Assembly: GCF_015706575.1 (NCBI RefSeq)
Contig: NW_024037072.1
Coordinates: 16,493,162-16,557,161, forward strand
Length of the DNA stretch: 64,000 nucleotides
Source: Patiria miniata
Lineage: Eukaryota > Echinodermata > Asteroidea > Valvatida > Asterinidae
Direction: 5' to 3'
Under the pieces are notes generated by a model that saw nothing but the letters and a program-made list of their open reading frames with translations, was not told where the DNA came from and did no database searches. Position numbers and translations under genes: made by a program. Every line of letters begins with the position of its first letter. The stretch's first letter is position 1. Positions 37,001-51,047 of this stretch are shown here, in pieces.

Positions 37001-40000
37001 CTAATTTATTATTTCAACCTCTTTCACTCGGATTAGAGGCCGTAATGGAAGTGTCTTTCGGCTGATCAGGTCCGCTGAATGGGCTGTGTCCACTTTGTTA
37101 CACCTCGGTGTGTGCCGCGACAATGCAGGCACTTTAGGTAGGAGTTTTTTAAGAGATCAATAATGCAACCCGTACTCTGGGGAAAGAAGCAAGTTTTTTT
37201 TTCGTCTTATCGTCGACTTTACCTAATAGGTCTAAGCTTCACATTTATAAAAATGGATTAAGTGTGGAACGGAGCAGACGCCATGTCAGAGTACATTGAA
37301 CTTTCAAAGAAGCTGCGTATACATTAACTATTACAACGAAGCAAATACAGTTGCTAGACTGTACCTGTGTTCGAAGATATTCGTGTCACTGAACCAATTT
37401 ATTAATAAGTGCGCCAGTTTTGGAGACTTAAGTTACGAAAACTACAAAGCTTGTAAAGTTTTCACAGTTCTCAAAACTGATTTTAAACTAACAAACCATT
37501 ACCACTTGTTTGGAAGTCCATCGAAACCGTCGTAAATGATGTCCTTATGGCAATTCTGATCTGAAACCTGTTTCAGATTGTTTTGTTTCAGAGACGAGTC
37601 GAACACTATGTCGACCCATAGAATTTCGTTTCAGACCGGCGAACTTTATGTATTATTTTCCCACTGACTGGAATAATTTCACGGGATGTTTAGTGCAAGT
37701 ACGATGGTGGGTAGGTTACTTTTGGGATAAATGTAAATGATCCATTATGTCGTTAATAAGAATCTCTTGAAGCAGCGCAATGATGATTATTGTAGGCGTG
37801 TGTGTAGTCACGAGTCCCACACGTTCTGAGGCAGAACATATACGCTATGGTCATCTTCATTTCCATGGTTATGGTTTTCTTCGGTGTCTTATAAAGACAA
37901 GTTTGGGCCAACTCCCTACCCGAGTTGCCCTGCCCATTAACCCTGTTACGGTCCAAATTACCCCTACCAACTCACTATGAGTTCAGGCGTTTTCTGCACA
38001 TCTTTTACTGTGACTAACCATGGCAAATTATGTGAGTTTTTGTGTTATCGAAACATACAGGCCTGCGACTGGCACCTTTAGCCTGGCCTATAGACTGAAC
38101 TGACTCCAACATGACTTTATGGTGCCTTTATGGTGCCTTTATGAGATAGGACATTGTGAATGGAGGTATAGGATTTTACCGTTAACAAGACCAGTTACAA
38201 CAAACAAAGTAAGCAAAGTTTTGTATATCTGGCTCCCCGAAGTTAATCCCCACATTTGTGGAAAAGCCTGCAAAGACTGCTTGACCGGCAGAATTTCATT
38301 CCAGATGAAACACACAAACTTTGAAAATAGAAGACCTACCACAGCATCGGTGCTTCCAAACAAATTCTAATGTCAAGACAAGGAGCCAAAGACGGACGGT
38401 TCCCTTGACCCCCTTTCCCTGTATACGATTCACCCATTTTAGTGCAGTTTCTTTCGAATGTTTACGAAATCTGTTGACATCGTTACGGCCAAAACTGTAG
38501 ATCCTACACAAGCTATTAAAGTGTTATCCTTCTACGTACGATGGGCAAATTTGATCCGAATGGAAGTAAAATTATTGCTTTTAAGATATGTACAGCCAAA
38601 TATCCCTTTTATTTTTTAAAATGAACTATCTTTCAGAGTTAAGAACAGTGTTGAGTGACGTTCGATATTGTTTTGTAATTCCAGTAATGCAAGTGATAAA
38701 ACCCTTCAAAATGATTGCCCAAATACACCGGTTGATATCTATACTGGACTTTTATTTGACCAATTCCGAGATGTAGCCTACCAATTAATCCCTCCGCTTT
38801 CCTGAAAATTCGAGCATAGTTTTCGCATGTTGTCTGATGAACTGCTTGGTAAATATCGGGTTGATGAGTTGTCCACCACAAAATAACAAGTTTGTGTAGT
38901 TGTCAATACGCCAGTGAACGAAACCAATTTACCTTGTCCAAACACTCCATCAGGGGGTTATTTTATTAACGACAAATTAGAGTGGGTTTGTTGATACACT
39001 TATGTGCACAAACCCCTTTCACGGGACTAACAACCTGTCACCGGGAACTTTTATTCGTGTTGTCCGGGGACAACACGGGCTTTGGCGTAACTGGCAGCTC
39101 CAATTGTGCCAGAGAAATCCTCTTTTATCCGGTGTTCCGCCACGAGCGAGAAGTTGGCGGAAGTATACGGTAAACATGTATTTATCAGCGGCCGCGGAAT
39201 TGCCACGACCCCCTGCTAAAGCCACAATCCTCGGGCATTGTTTGACGGCGAGTCAACGCCGCAAAGAAAAATCTCGGTCCGTGGAAATCCAAGCCACCTT
39301 CGCCCCGTATGATTGTCCCACAATACGAAAATATTTGCCCGGTTGTTTGCCCATGTAAACGGCGGTGATTTTTAAGTGGTGCATCTTCTTGCGATAGCTT
39401 TTACCTCCGCCTTTGAAGGCCCCGGTCGACTTCTGACAAGTTATTGTCTCTTGCAGCAGCTACTTCGAGAAAGAAAAAAATGGAAAAAGACAGGATGGCA
39501 CATCCAGTAGCTAATACCCTCATTCAAATAGCCAGAGGCGATGACTTAAAGAAACTGTAACTGTCTATGTCTCTCTATAGATATGACTATTGATTGAACC
39601 AGTGCCTGCGGAGAGGTTTTTGCTCGCCTCGCTGGCTTTACGTATTTCGTTCCATCCTGAAGACATTTGAACAAAAGACCACTTAAGCAAATGTTCACAG
39701 CAAAGGCGTTGCTTCCTAAACGCAGGAAAATGAAAAAAGGGACTTTAGGCAGGGAGAGAATAACGTGCCCTTAGAACTTCCTTTTACAGCAGCCCTCACA
39801 CGAAGCCTTATGCAGTTATTGTTTTTTTTTTCTAGCGAGAAAAAGGGGAGGTGTTTCTACATTTGCTGATGAACGAAAGTCAAAAAACGGCACAATTATC
39901 CTACAGACAACCGTAAATATAAATTAAATTTCAATAAAACATATCGGCATCAAGAAGCCTTAAAACCCACATTATAGACCTAATTCAGGAGGAAGCCAAT

Positions 40001-43000
40001 TTTGATCTTGTTCCCTGAATGTATTTTATAAATTGGGAATTGTTGAATGGGATGGTACCAGACTATTTATGCGTTCCAAGCCTCACTTTCATTTTTTTTA
40101 TGCGGCTTTAAACATTAGAGTATGTTTAATCATAATTTTTAAATTATTCATCAGAGCAGACTGGTATTAATTTGTAATTAACTTTATTTCATTGCTTTCA
40201 ATTCTATTCGCAAGTTCCAAAAACTGACATTTTACATTGCTTTCAATTAAACACAATGACCCTAATAGCCTCTTTCGTCCAAAAATGCGATTTCAAGAAT
40301 CGTCGTCACAATTGTCTTCAAACATCACCAGCAATAAAACTTCACTTTAAAAATTCAAAATATTCAACAAAGTCCTTTTGAAGGCCCGTCTTTTGAAAAA
40401 AAAAGGTGAATTTTATTAAGCAGGGTTTCCTTAAGCAGGGTTGTTAATTAAGATATTGTGTACTACTCACAGTTGTTTACAGTTGTTCAAACAAGTATTC
40501 TGTGTCATTTTCGTTGTTGTTCCAAACAGTCAGAACACACAACAAATTGCTTTTTTTGTGGACGAAACGGGTTTTAGGGTCATTGCGTTTAAATGGTGAT
40601 ATTCTGTGAACGGATTGAGGAATTTCAGTATTTTTTTTCAAGTGTAAGTAGTTTCTGAAATTGGCTTTGCAGTCATTATTATTTTTGGTGCTACAAATTT
40701 TTTTAAATATGAAATATATTTTGTGGGGTTTGGGATTCGTTTTTTTACTCACCCTGTACGATGGAGGTAGGAATAGATATACACGACCATTTCTAATTAT
40801 ATGTTTGCAAAGAACAAGTTACGAAAAGCGTCAACCAGTTGCTATACGGAAATGAGCCGTTGACTTGAGTGAAGTCTAAATTACGAAGGCGACATGTTAT
40901 ATCAATCAAATTGTTATTTGTCACTTAGCTTTGTCATTTCTTCATCACCTCCGTGCTTTTCCATATTCTACGAGCCAAGGAGGCCAAGATTCGCACATCT
41001 GCACCCGATAGGAAGAACATACTAAAATCTGGCACCAGACTCAGAATCATCATTCACTGAAACTTCATTATTTATAATTAACCAATTCTAACATAAATTG
41101 AATTAAACCGTAGGCTTAATACAGTAAGGCCGACCCATTAAACGCATCACCCTTGCCTTTAATCCATTTTTTGTGGTAGTTTCATATACTCTACCTTTGA
41201 TAGCATTTCTTAAGCTTCCAGTCGGTCTACAAGAGTAAGATGATATCCTGACTTGGCTCCTGGATATGGGAGGAGAGGGCAGGGCAAATTGTCAGAACAG
41301 CCCATCCTGACCGTTAAATGTATCCCCTGCTTGGTCAATATTGATCCGATTCTTCAAATGCCCACTTCATTGCCCTTTTGTGTCGCCTAATGAATAGCAA
41401 AATCAAGGGATGTTTCTCATTGTTGCCCAGTTGAATGGTGCCGTATTTTGGCAATCGCAGCCGGAGATGTCGGGCCATATCCTTGTGTAAAGTCAACATG
41501 TTGGCCCGGCCGCGGGCAGGCTGGACCTAATTCTTTACGCCGATGAAAAGTTCGAATTCCCGGCGGAGCCGCCCGTCGGATTCAAGGTATTCAACAAAGC
41601 CTCACCGGAGTCTTTCTTGCTGTAAATAAATGCAACAGTTTCTGTCTTGGTTACCAAACATGCAGTTTAAATGCTTCTTACCTTCACGATCAATTTAGGT
41701 TCGCCCTGAAAAGGGAGTGATCGGCTTTACATATAGTTCTACTTGTACTTATTTAAGTTGCGAGCGTCAGCTGATAACCTTGCTGGAATTTTATCGAAGT
41801 CGCCTTCAGGTTTTTTATTCGCCTGTGCCTTGCTTTTTTTGTGAATCAAGAGCCACATTCCAACCGGAATTTATATCATTACCACCAGTCACTTACTCCC
41901 TGCAATTAATGTCTTGCCTGCTTGTATTGTATCTTTGTATTAATTTATATGAGTATTTTTTATTTGTATTCTTGTTTTAAACTTTAACTTAATTACCTAC
42001 TGGGGTCATAGGAAGCCACGTTCACGAATTTCATCCCAAGACCTCGACGGTCATGTAGGCGTACCTCTGGCTTTTATCTTCTAAATGAATGTTTATGCTG
42101 TTAAGAAATCCCTTTCCTTTATCTACCCATCTATCTTCCTTCGCAAACGCAATTACGTGTGTGCTGACAATGCTTCAATTTGTCTCGTATACAACCTGAG
42201 CTCATTTCAGCGGTGGGCAAACCACCTGTTATTATTTGTCTACTCCAGTTAGTTAAACCTCCCATTATCCCATCCCTGCAATCAAGTTACTCTATAACTA
42301 CCATTCATCCCTTTATTGTTGCATCGTTTCCTGTTCTTTTGGGTCTCACTTGTTCTCCCAACAAAAAGGGTTCCCCTGACGAGCACCTCCCAATACCAGT
42401 GTTTGTGTAGTGTCAAGAATTTCAAAATGACACCACGGGGAAGATCTGGGTACAACCCGCTCGTGAGGTGGCGGTGATGAGTCCACACGAGGAACGAGTG
42501 AAAGGAAAACAAGCGCATCACAGCCCTTGCCTACCGCCGTCAAAAAGTCCCATTCGCCCCACGGGTGTTTGCCGACTTCTTGCCTCCCCGCTCGGAGTTG
42601 ACGGCGAGTCCCCATGCGACGTCCTGATTGACTTGTTTTTCTCCCGGTCTCTCAAGAAACACACAAAAGCAAAATGTCATTCCCTACTGCAAATATTTTG
42701 CACCTTTCGGCAAAATGCAAAACTTTTTGTTCTTCAAAGATGCTAATTACAGACCATTTACCATCGGAGAGTGGGGAGCTGCCAAGGCTTGGGTGCGTAC
42801 ATTTTAAGACAATGGACGGGGAAAATGTTAGTGGGCTGGAGCCCTTAGGATATTAAATAAACTAATGGAGTTGACAATAGTTACTTTAATTTATTTGAAC
42901 AGCGTACTGAGTGCAATTGAAGGACAGAATAGGTTGTTTGGGCGCCGGTAGGCTTTCACAATCTAGTTACTATTTCAATTTGAAAGCACACCCCAATATA

Positions 43001-46000
43001 GCTTCTTTTTCGTTTTTGATAAATAAACGGCACCTAAACAATACATCCATGGCATAAAATACTTCTTCAGATGTTTCGATGCGTGCAAAACTCACATTTT
43101 TTTCTTTTGGTATAGGCCTATAGCAACATCTCTAGAATTTCGGTCAAAATATTTTAGAATGGTTACGAAAAAGAGCCACAATTGGACCCTAAGGTGTTCC
43201 CCAGACAACTTGACATGTTCGCATCAGTTTATGATATATCAATTGGCAGTTCTACTCAGAACAATTCAATCAAATTTGTTGTAATTTTTTTTTAACAGTT
43301 CACAGGGTTTTCTCTGCCTGATATTTTAAGTTGCAACTTCATTTTGTTCTTTCAATTCCAGGGTGGTGTAAAAAGAAGGAAACCCACTTTTGACAGGAAT
43401 TTTAACCTATAGTTACTTAACTTATTTGAACTTTTTTTTTACGATGTAGTGAAGTATAGCTCTTCAACCATAGGGCCTACGTGGTGAAAAAAAAATTAAA
43501 TCGCAAAAATAGTTTCATTATGCAAATTTGAATACAAGTCCCAAAATCACTGTTGTTTACGTGTAAGTCTAGTGTAGTGTTTTTTGTCTTCAAATCAAGC
43601 TCCGGAGCTCAGTCAAGCGGATGGAATAAAGCCGTTCGTGGACAAACAGGTTTGGCACGTGAAATTTTTAAACTACCATCTCAGAGACAAATATGCATTT
43701 GCAATAATTTATTCGTCACTTATGCTTAAAGATCAATATTTTAATACTATTAATTTGAATTTTTGAAATATGCTCAACAAGTAGGTGGTAATTGCTGTCA
43801 AAAATAGGTGGAAATTGCTGTCAAAAATGGGTTTCCTTCGTTTTGTACCACCCTGTAGTATGCATTCACACCATTGGACTCGGTGTAGCTGAACATTTAT
43901 CAATCAGACTTTTGCCTTCCAAAATTCACAGTTGGCTTTCATACGTTTATAAACAATTACTGACACGCACGCACTTGACATTCAGTATACTAATTAATGA
44001 TTTCGTGGATATTTTGATATAGCAAATATTCCGACAGATAATAAGATAAAACTTTACGAAAGCACCATGTGATAAATCTCTTATGTGAGTTTGTAAGCTT
44101 CTGAAAAAAAACCCAGGGAAATCATTGTTTCGGACAGTATGCTCTGCTCGTCGTCAAGAGACTGACAGAACGGATTCCCATGATATTCCGACAGATATAA
44201 ATGAATGTGAAAAACAGAATAAAATCATCCGTTTTCGTCTCTCTAACAAATCAATCAAACACTTGACCAAATCCTTCAAATTCTTTCCATTTCCACGAAA
44301 CTGCCTACGGTACCTATTATTTCCACTTCCCAGCCTATTCTTCCACTGACAGAGAAAGGAGTAACAATATTGTCTTGGATTTATTCGGCAGGAAGAATCC
44401 TTTTTTTTCTTGGCACCGATACATGTTTGCATCTACCTCCAAGAGCTCCTTTCTACCTTTATTTAATTCTATGGTTTCGGTGTTTTCGGTGTACGGCATA
44501 GCGGCGAAATAGAGTTCCGTGTTAACAGTGGCACTTCGGACACTGGCCTCACACGCGTAGGGCTTCGCGGCACAAGCGGATTTCTCCCGGTGTTGTGTTA
44601 ACGGTAAGGCGCGGTTAGTGCTTTGTGGTCGCTGATGATGGGCTAAAGAGCTTGTATACGGTGTTGTGCATCGTCCCGCTCGCTAAAAACATAAAAGACA
44701 CAACTTCACAGGCATTAGCCTTTTAAAAATGTTGGCCCACTACATGGTCTTCGTCAGAAACAGCCCGCAACTTGCAGAAAGGACTGAAGTATCAGGTCAT
44801 GTCCTAAAATCAGTCTTGCGCCATTATACCAATTTTTTTTGTACTCTCTTATTTCCACAAAGTGAAAGATTCACTCTTTCCGAGACTATTATAGGAACAA
44901 GAGGTTTAGAGTGACAGTTTCTTATCTTACATAGTAATAATGTTCAATCTAAATCGTATGGTCCCTACTTTCAGTGAATGAAAGAGTGATATTTCAATCT
45001 TGGAAGTAAGAGAATATGCAGAACGAGGTTTTAAGTGGTTCTTAGCATTTCTTGACGTCCTATCTCTTTCCCCATAAGTAATTTTTACCACACAAATCTA
45101 AATTATATTGAAAGACGAAGCCAAGCAGGAGTTGGATGGATTTGCACTTGTATATGCCTATATTACCCATTTGGTGAATGGTTTATAGCATCCAGAGGAA
45201 AACACAAGGTTATTTCCCGAACCTTGATTTTGGTAATGGATTCCAAATTGTATAACTTGACATTCCCTACCTGATGTTAAGAATGTCTCTTTGACGATTT
45301 GGGATCCAACATTGCAATAATAAAAAAAACCCGATAAGGTTATCGACAAGATAGAGCCGTTTTGTTTGCTTGAAGATTGAAAGGCTCAAATGAAAGGAAG
45401 TTTGGATGGAAACATAGTTTCGTGCGATTAAAAATAAAAGCTTAGAAATCGGATCACTTATTTTGAAGTAGGATTTGGAGGTGTTAGGCCTAAGTCATTC
45501 TTGTAAAAAAAACGAGTTTATGTACTTCAGTGTTTGTTCTTTAAACACTTGCTTAAAATGATATTAGGAACGCAAGGGGTAGTTGTGTGTTTTCAATAGT
45601 TTATTTCAATTCTGTACCAAAATGAAAACGGTTATCTTGAAAGACTTAGGATATTTGTGAAATTCACAGACTCTAGAACTCCGGTTACTTTGTTGAGCAG
45701 AGTGAGAGAACCATACACTACTAGTATCGTCATTAAATAGTCTCCTATGTGGATCGGAGCGAGGAATAAACACTGCAATGTTTGCTCTTTCATTTTAACC
45801 CGGAAAAGGAAAATTACTTTAAATCAAAACAAAATGTAACAAAACATATAGAAGATTACCAGCATTAATTGTTACAGCTCATTCTAAAGAATGAATTTTC
45901 AGCACAGAAGTTATCAGCCTTAAAATTATATTTCTGTTAGTCAAAATCTAAAGATTGTTAATAATTGAAGGAGTTGTTTCATTGCAATCAAATATTTACA

Positions 46001-46985
46001 GGTTTTATAATATTTACATATCCATGCACTCCGAATCCTTATATAGTCCAAATCTGTTGGTTCTAAAAGAACTATATTTACGTATCGTCAAAACCTTGAG
46101 ACCAATTACACAAGCAACTATGCAAAGGTTGCTTCTGAACTGGAGATGCTACAGTTACGTTTGTCACACACACAAAAAAATCAAACCCAACTCAATTTCA
46201 AAGTGAAGAGTATAATCAAGAAAGGGGAAAAACCGTACACAAAAATCATAACGTAATATTGATGAGTTTAAAGCATGACGATCACAGTTCCGATTTACGT
46301 TAACAGCTGTTTTCCGAATGCTTTTGAAAAGACAAAATGACAGAATGAAGTTCAAGATGCACGAATGATATGAGGGAACAATTCATGAAAAAGGACGATG
46401 TTCAAAATGTCTACGGTGACAAAACTTACTTAATTTGTTCAAACACTGTGCACTTATCATTTATCGTACGGTGGTATGAAAGGAAAGCGGAACTTTCGTA
46501 ACAGGAAAGGCTTCCGTTTGGTGTTGATATTAACCTATAAATTCCTTTTAAGGATTCAAAATGAGACAAATAAACGCATCAGTATAAAGCATGCAAAACA
46601 AAAGTAATACACTGCTGTGGGATGTTGACCATGGACGACATTACATATGAAAGAAAACGTCTTATAAATAAAGATGGAAATTACAAATTGACCAGCCGAC
46701 CACTCGGTAGTCGGGTCAAAGCGTGCGCACCGAAAGAATAGCGCATGTTAGGATCCCACCAAATTTAAAGTAGGCTAAGCCTCGCGATATCATGACCCCC
46801 ATAAAATATATGTTTGGAAAAGGAAGGACACATTTGTGTATTCACATCAAAATTCTAAACGTAATAACCAGTGTTAACCTTTATAAGTCGGAAAGACCAC
46901 CTTTGGCAAAATAAAGACCTATTCGCAGAACAATTTTAGGGGGTATATATCGTGTATTTAGTTGAACAATTGTATCTTCATTAAA
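34025..46985. other. Gene-poor interval, third part
   Basis: About 13 kb with no supported exon. The open frame at 34420-34815 (131 codons) shows no recognisable domain. Small structures: hairpin arms CGTGTTGTCC/GGACAACACG at 39056-39077 and a 23-bp direct duplication at 43783-43828. GC-richer patches at about 39,150-39,350, 41,480-41,590 and 42,420-42,640 stand out from the AT-rich background and could be regulatory. Confidence 0.5.
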
Positions 46986-47350
46986 GTATGTTTCGTAACG
47001 TTTTATTTTCCCGAAAGCTGTTCTTGTTTAAGAACAACAAATATGCTTTTGTACGTATATTTATGTTTTAAAGATTCTAACCTCAACTTAGGAGTTCCTG
47101 AGCAATAACTTTTAGACCATTTTTTCACTGAGGCCCGTGTGTGGGAACGTTTGTTTGTTAACACTGTAAATTAATTTGAATTTTTCAATTTTGCATGAAC
47201 AATAATATTAATACTTTCATTTATTAAAAACATATCTGCTTATATAATTACGACAAATGCCTTTGAAAAACAATTTGTTGGGGGAAGATTTTAACCTCAC
47301 CTCTGAAGTTCCTAAGTAATTTTACTTTTCAAATGTTCTTCATTTAAGGC
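46986..47350. repeat. Diverged tandem duplication at the 3' end of the forkhead gene
   Basis: Two blocks, ending near 47,140 and near 47,350, share the order AGATT-T-TAACCTCA, AGTTCCT-AG, ACTTTT and a final AGGCC. The second abuts the forkhead stop codon, so the duplicated DNA probably lies within or just past its 3' UTR. Similarity is moderate. Confidence 0.5.
47220..47225 (-). terminator. Candidate polyadenylation signal of the forkhead gene
   Basis: TTTATT on the plus strand reads AATAAA on the minus strand, about 137 nt after the stop codon, a plausible 3' UTR distance. AT-rich context makes chance occurrence easy. Confidence 0.35.
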
Positions 47351-47361
47351 CAGCTTGGTTT

Positions 47362-48324
47362 TTAAAAAGAATGTTGTGGAATTCTTCGTCCCATCTGACA
47401 ACATGAACTGGACCCGTATGTTTGCTGTAGAGCGGGATAAGATGACAGAGATGCCGCTGCGTGATGCGATGTTTGCACGGCCGACATTCCCCCGGCGGAC
47501 AGGTAGCCAGTGCTCGGTGCGATCGCCGTGGAAGGGTAGTAGGAAGCAGCACCGCAGTAGGCCTGGCTGGGAGAAGTCGGAGTGGTCCAGGAAGAGTCAG
47601 TGAAAGATTCATAAGAAGATGAGTATTGTCTTGACTGATGTTGGAGACTCGACTGGTAGTGAGATGGGTAAGAGTTTACCGTCGGGTCCCTGCGATACGC
47701 GGTGGCTGGGTAGCCCGGCGCATACAGGCTGAAGTGTCCGTAGGAATTCACGTGTTGTATCTGTGCCGGTTCGTTCCTCCGTTTACTCACTTTGAAGCGT
47801 TTAGCCCGCCGCAGAAAGCTCCCGTTGCTGAACATGTCGCCGCAGTCCGGATGCATCGCCCAGTAGTTGCCTTTCCCCGGTCGGCCAGGCGCACGCGGTA
47901 TCTTGATGAAACAGTCATTCAGCGACAGGTTGTGGCGGATGGAGTTCTGCCAACGCTGTTGGTTCTCTCGGAAGTAAGGAAACTTGTCCATGATGAATGA
48001 GTAGACATCGTTGAGCGTTACCATCCCGTCTTTGGAGTTCTGTATCGACATGGTTATTAGGGCGATGTAGGAGTAAGGAGGTTTCACGTCGGCAAATCGC
48101 CGTTTTTGTGGGTAGAGTATGCCGCTGCTACCGGTACTACCGTACCTCTCACGGTACGGTAAATCTTCCCGGCCACCATCCCCGTCACTCGGAGGTTCAG
48201 GAGACGGAGAACTTGATTCTCCCGGCAACAAGATACCGTATTCCGTCTTCAGTCCCCCACTTGAGGTACTTTTCCGTGTGGTATCATCGCCATCAGGAAC
48301 ATCGCTAGTAAATTCGGCCGTCAT
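47362..48324 (-). CDS. FoxAB: Forkhead-box transcription factor, FoxAB/FoxB-like, single exon
   Basis: Nuclear winged-helix DNA-binding protein, 320 aa, uninterrupted from ATG (AAA before it on the minus strand) to TAA. The forkhead domain spans about residues 81-178: [15 protein letters not shown], then the recognition helix [15 protein letters not shown] (125-139), then the wing [19 protein letters not shown] and [11 protein letters not shown]. The FoxB-like end of the domain (DMFxNGSFLRRxKRFKV) combined with the FoxA-like SYIALITM start suggests FoxAB, a class known from sea urchin, amphioxus and acorn worm and absent from vertebrates; FoxB is the main alternative. The N-terminus (1-75) is acidic and Ser/Pro-rich; the C-terminus is rich in Ser, Tyr and Gln, as in activation regions. 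Intronless, as are many Fox genes. The forkhead identity is certain; the subclass is inferred. Confidence 0.93.
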   Translation of the reverse strand: MTAEFTSDVPDGDDTTRKSTSSGGLKTEYGILLPGESSSPSPEPPSDGDGGREDLPYRERYGSTGSSGILYPQKRRFADVKPPYSYIALITMSIQNSKDGMVTLNDVYSFIMDKFPYFRENQQRWQNSIRHNLSLNDCFIKIPRAPGRPGKGNYWAMHPDCGDMFSNGSFLRRAKRFKVSKRRNEPAQIQHVNSYGHFSLYAPGYPATAYRRDPTVNSYPSHYQSSLQHQSRQYSSSYESFTDSSWTTPTSPSQAYCGAASYYPSTAIAPSTGYLSAGGMSAVQTSHHAAASLSSYPALQQTYGSSSCCQMGRRIPQHSF

Positions 48325-50862
48325 TTTTTTCCAATTCGTTTGTCAGAGAGGTTGATGGAATTCACACGTCCGAGTTGACGACAGGACCCATCAGTCAGTG
48401 GCGATTATCCGAGACTGATTCGATGACTTCGATTTTTCTCAGTTTTTAAAACAAACTGATCAGCTCGTCTGTCGTGTCTATCAAGCCGCTGTCAAGTGGG
48501 TGATAAGAGAGACCATCTTCTCATGAATATTGATGAGCAGGATGATAAATTACTCCCCCGACCCTCTAAGCTTTCTCCTCCTCCGGAAAGGCCGGCCCTA
48601 GGCATTGAGGTGAACGGACGTTTGTTTGGTCTGCTATTGTCGCAAAGACAACCAAAGTGCTGTGCCCAGCCTTCTCATCATGATCGCCCTGCCCTCCGCT
48701 TCATTGTCGGAGAAAAGAACACTTCATCTATTGATTGGGACCGCTGGCCGGCCGGCACTCTATCAACGTCGGGCCCGTGCTTTTCAGCACCGAGGAAGCC
48801 TTTAGAAATTCACTAATCTCCCATTTTTCTGGAAATTCAAGATTGACTTTGGGTGGACTGCTTCTTTATTGGACCGTACATTCGGATTTACTTATTCCAT
48901 CTCAAATTGTACGTAGGTAAAGTGATTTCCATCGATATGCACTGCTAGCTAAGGAATGAGCTATTACGCCATCCTGCACTCAAAAACGTTTGTCAGATCG
49001 AGAAGTCTGTCAAAGTTTATGCTTGGTTTCAATGTATGTGAAATCACTAGTCCTCAAAAGGAAAAATATTTTCTTGAACGGAAAAGTTTGGTGAGTCAGG
49101 TTTGGCGCAGTGGTACTTTCATCTCATTCAGCACTGTGACGGGATGAATCCCACCGGTTTATATTCCCTGTTTTCTGGAATTTTCCCTGAAGTGTCCTTA
49201 AGTCCAGGGTTTCCGACCTCTTGAAATCAACTCTGTTTTTAGTCGTCTTCTCCATCTAGGTTTTTTCAGGCTTCCAGGCTACAGTCATGTTCACTTTTGA
49301 TTAACTCTCTTACAGGATTTAGGGTTATTTTAACTTGACTGAAGGACAATCCAGACATTTTTTTGATGCATTGTTTCAGACTTTTAGCCTTTTTGCGTCG
49401 ACCGCAAACGCCTCCTACCCCCCCCCCCCCCCACACACACACACACACACCATACCCCGAAAAAATATTGAACTCTAACACTCTAGACATCGGCTCGAGA
49501 GACGCAAATTGGTTATCCTATAAATGAAGATGCAAGAATGGCATTAAAAGTACATTGCGCTTAGCTTACGCCTATAGTACTCGACCATGCACCCTCAGTA
49601 ATTAATCACCAATCGGGATCAATTAACTAAATGTTTTTGCACCAGGGCGAAACAATGAGAAACACTCACCCTTGGTTGCCGTTGGCTTTTTTTTTGCCCG
49701 CTGATCTCCCGGCCCATAACTGTTTTGCACGTAATGAAAATATTTAAAAAGCATCAGATCGATACGACAAGCTACTGAGACTTAATCCTACTGTGAGCGC
49801 GAACGATCACACTCCTTGTAGTAATGGGATGATGGACTTTTACATGACATGATGTCATTAGTAATTAGAAGTACCACTTTTTAAATAAGCACTAACAATT
49901 AATGTATACTGTCGACGGAACGTTTAGAGGCTTCCAGCGAGAGTGAGGTGACCGAAAATTGTTTGTTTTTAAATTACAGTCTTTTAAATACCTCGTGCGC
50001 ACTGTCGTACCTAATTGGGATGCTGGCGGCATCCTACATCTTTGATCGGTCATTGGCTATACGTTTGTGTGGCCTGGGTTATGGCGAAAAGCTACCCACA
50101 CATTAATTTTTAGATTTATATATTTCAGGTCCATCCAGTCAGTAAGCAGTTTGCAGCAGTCTTACTTTTTTTCAATAACTATTTGGTTAGAGAAAAGATA
50201 CAAATATTTTTCATATTCCTCTTTAAACTCCTTTTCCCCACCCAATGGGTTTATAGCCCAACATAAGAATTACAGGTGATGAAAAGGAAAACAATGCATG
50301 CAAAAGAAAAGGAAGCACATTATTATCAAAATATATTTTATCCTGGAAACGTATGACATGTCGGCTGTACGTAGTAGGCCTAATAATAATTTGACAGTTG
50401 AGGTTACAGAGAGGGTGTTGTAAATAGCGCCCTCTGCATTTTAGCGTTGTCTGGCCTGACAACTTTAAACTTCAAATTTTCGTTAGTGGGGCCGTCGGTC
50501 CAATGGAGGAATTTTGCAACATCCTGAAAATCACCGAGAGTCCAGTGAAATGGCTAATCAATTAATTAGTACCCTCACTTTCAACCAATCAGAGCCACGA
50601 AAGGTCACTCGCTTGACACTTGTTAGAATCCATCGAGTTGTTGGCTGTGATTCACTGGTTCACTCGGATGTACGTTCAAACTACGTACTGTGCATGGTAG
50701 AGTCACCAGCGAGAAGTCAAGGTTGTCTGTCAGCTACTGCATGCAAGCAGCGCGCGATATTGATTACAAGTACTGTGTTTACGTCTGCACATTTTGACGT
50801 GCGGACGTGTTAGATTTCTCCTCATTTCCCCCAAACTGTCAGCGCTTTACTTGGCTGAAGGG
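48325..50862. promoter_or_regulatory. Intergenic region between divergent forkhead and dehydrogenase genes
   Basis: About 2.5 kb between the two start codons, which point away from each other, so both promoters should lie here. CpG-richer stretches flank the forkhead start (48,330-48,800) and precede the dehydrogenase start (50,480-50,860). A (CA)n array lies in the middle. No TATA box is convincing. Confidence 0.4.
49417..49451. repeat. C-run followed by (CA)n microsatellite
   Basis: About 14 C residues, then about ten CA units. Simple-sequence DNA. Confidence 0.9.
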
Positions 50863-51047
50863 ATGGCACATGACATGTGCAGACGGACTGTTTTCCTCGG
50901 GGCCCAGAAATGCCCTCAGTATATCATAGACAACGTCGCAATTCCAGAGATTTCAGCAGGTCAAGTTCTTGCCAAAATTCGACTGGCAACGATATGTGGT
51001 TCCGATGTGCACACGATGCAAGGCAAGCGAATTGAGGAAACTCCCAG
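50863..51047 (+). CDS. Dehydrogenase exon 1
   Basis: MAHDMCRRTVFLGAQKCPQY through GKRIEETP, with C45 as first catalytic zinc ligand. Donor CCCAG|GTAAGT, phase 2. The AG left over is completed by C of exon 2 to give Ser. Confidence 0.85.

Noticed and set aside
41480..41640. Possible short exon reading YADEKFEFPAEPPVGFK before a GTATTC
   Set aside because: The frame is short, the donor is weak, no acceptor is convincing and no family was recognised.
47638..48000. Plus-strand 120-codon frame across the forkhead gene
   Set aside because: It is antisense to the forkhead domain, which is unmistakable on the minus strand.
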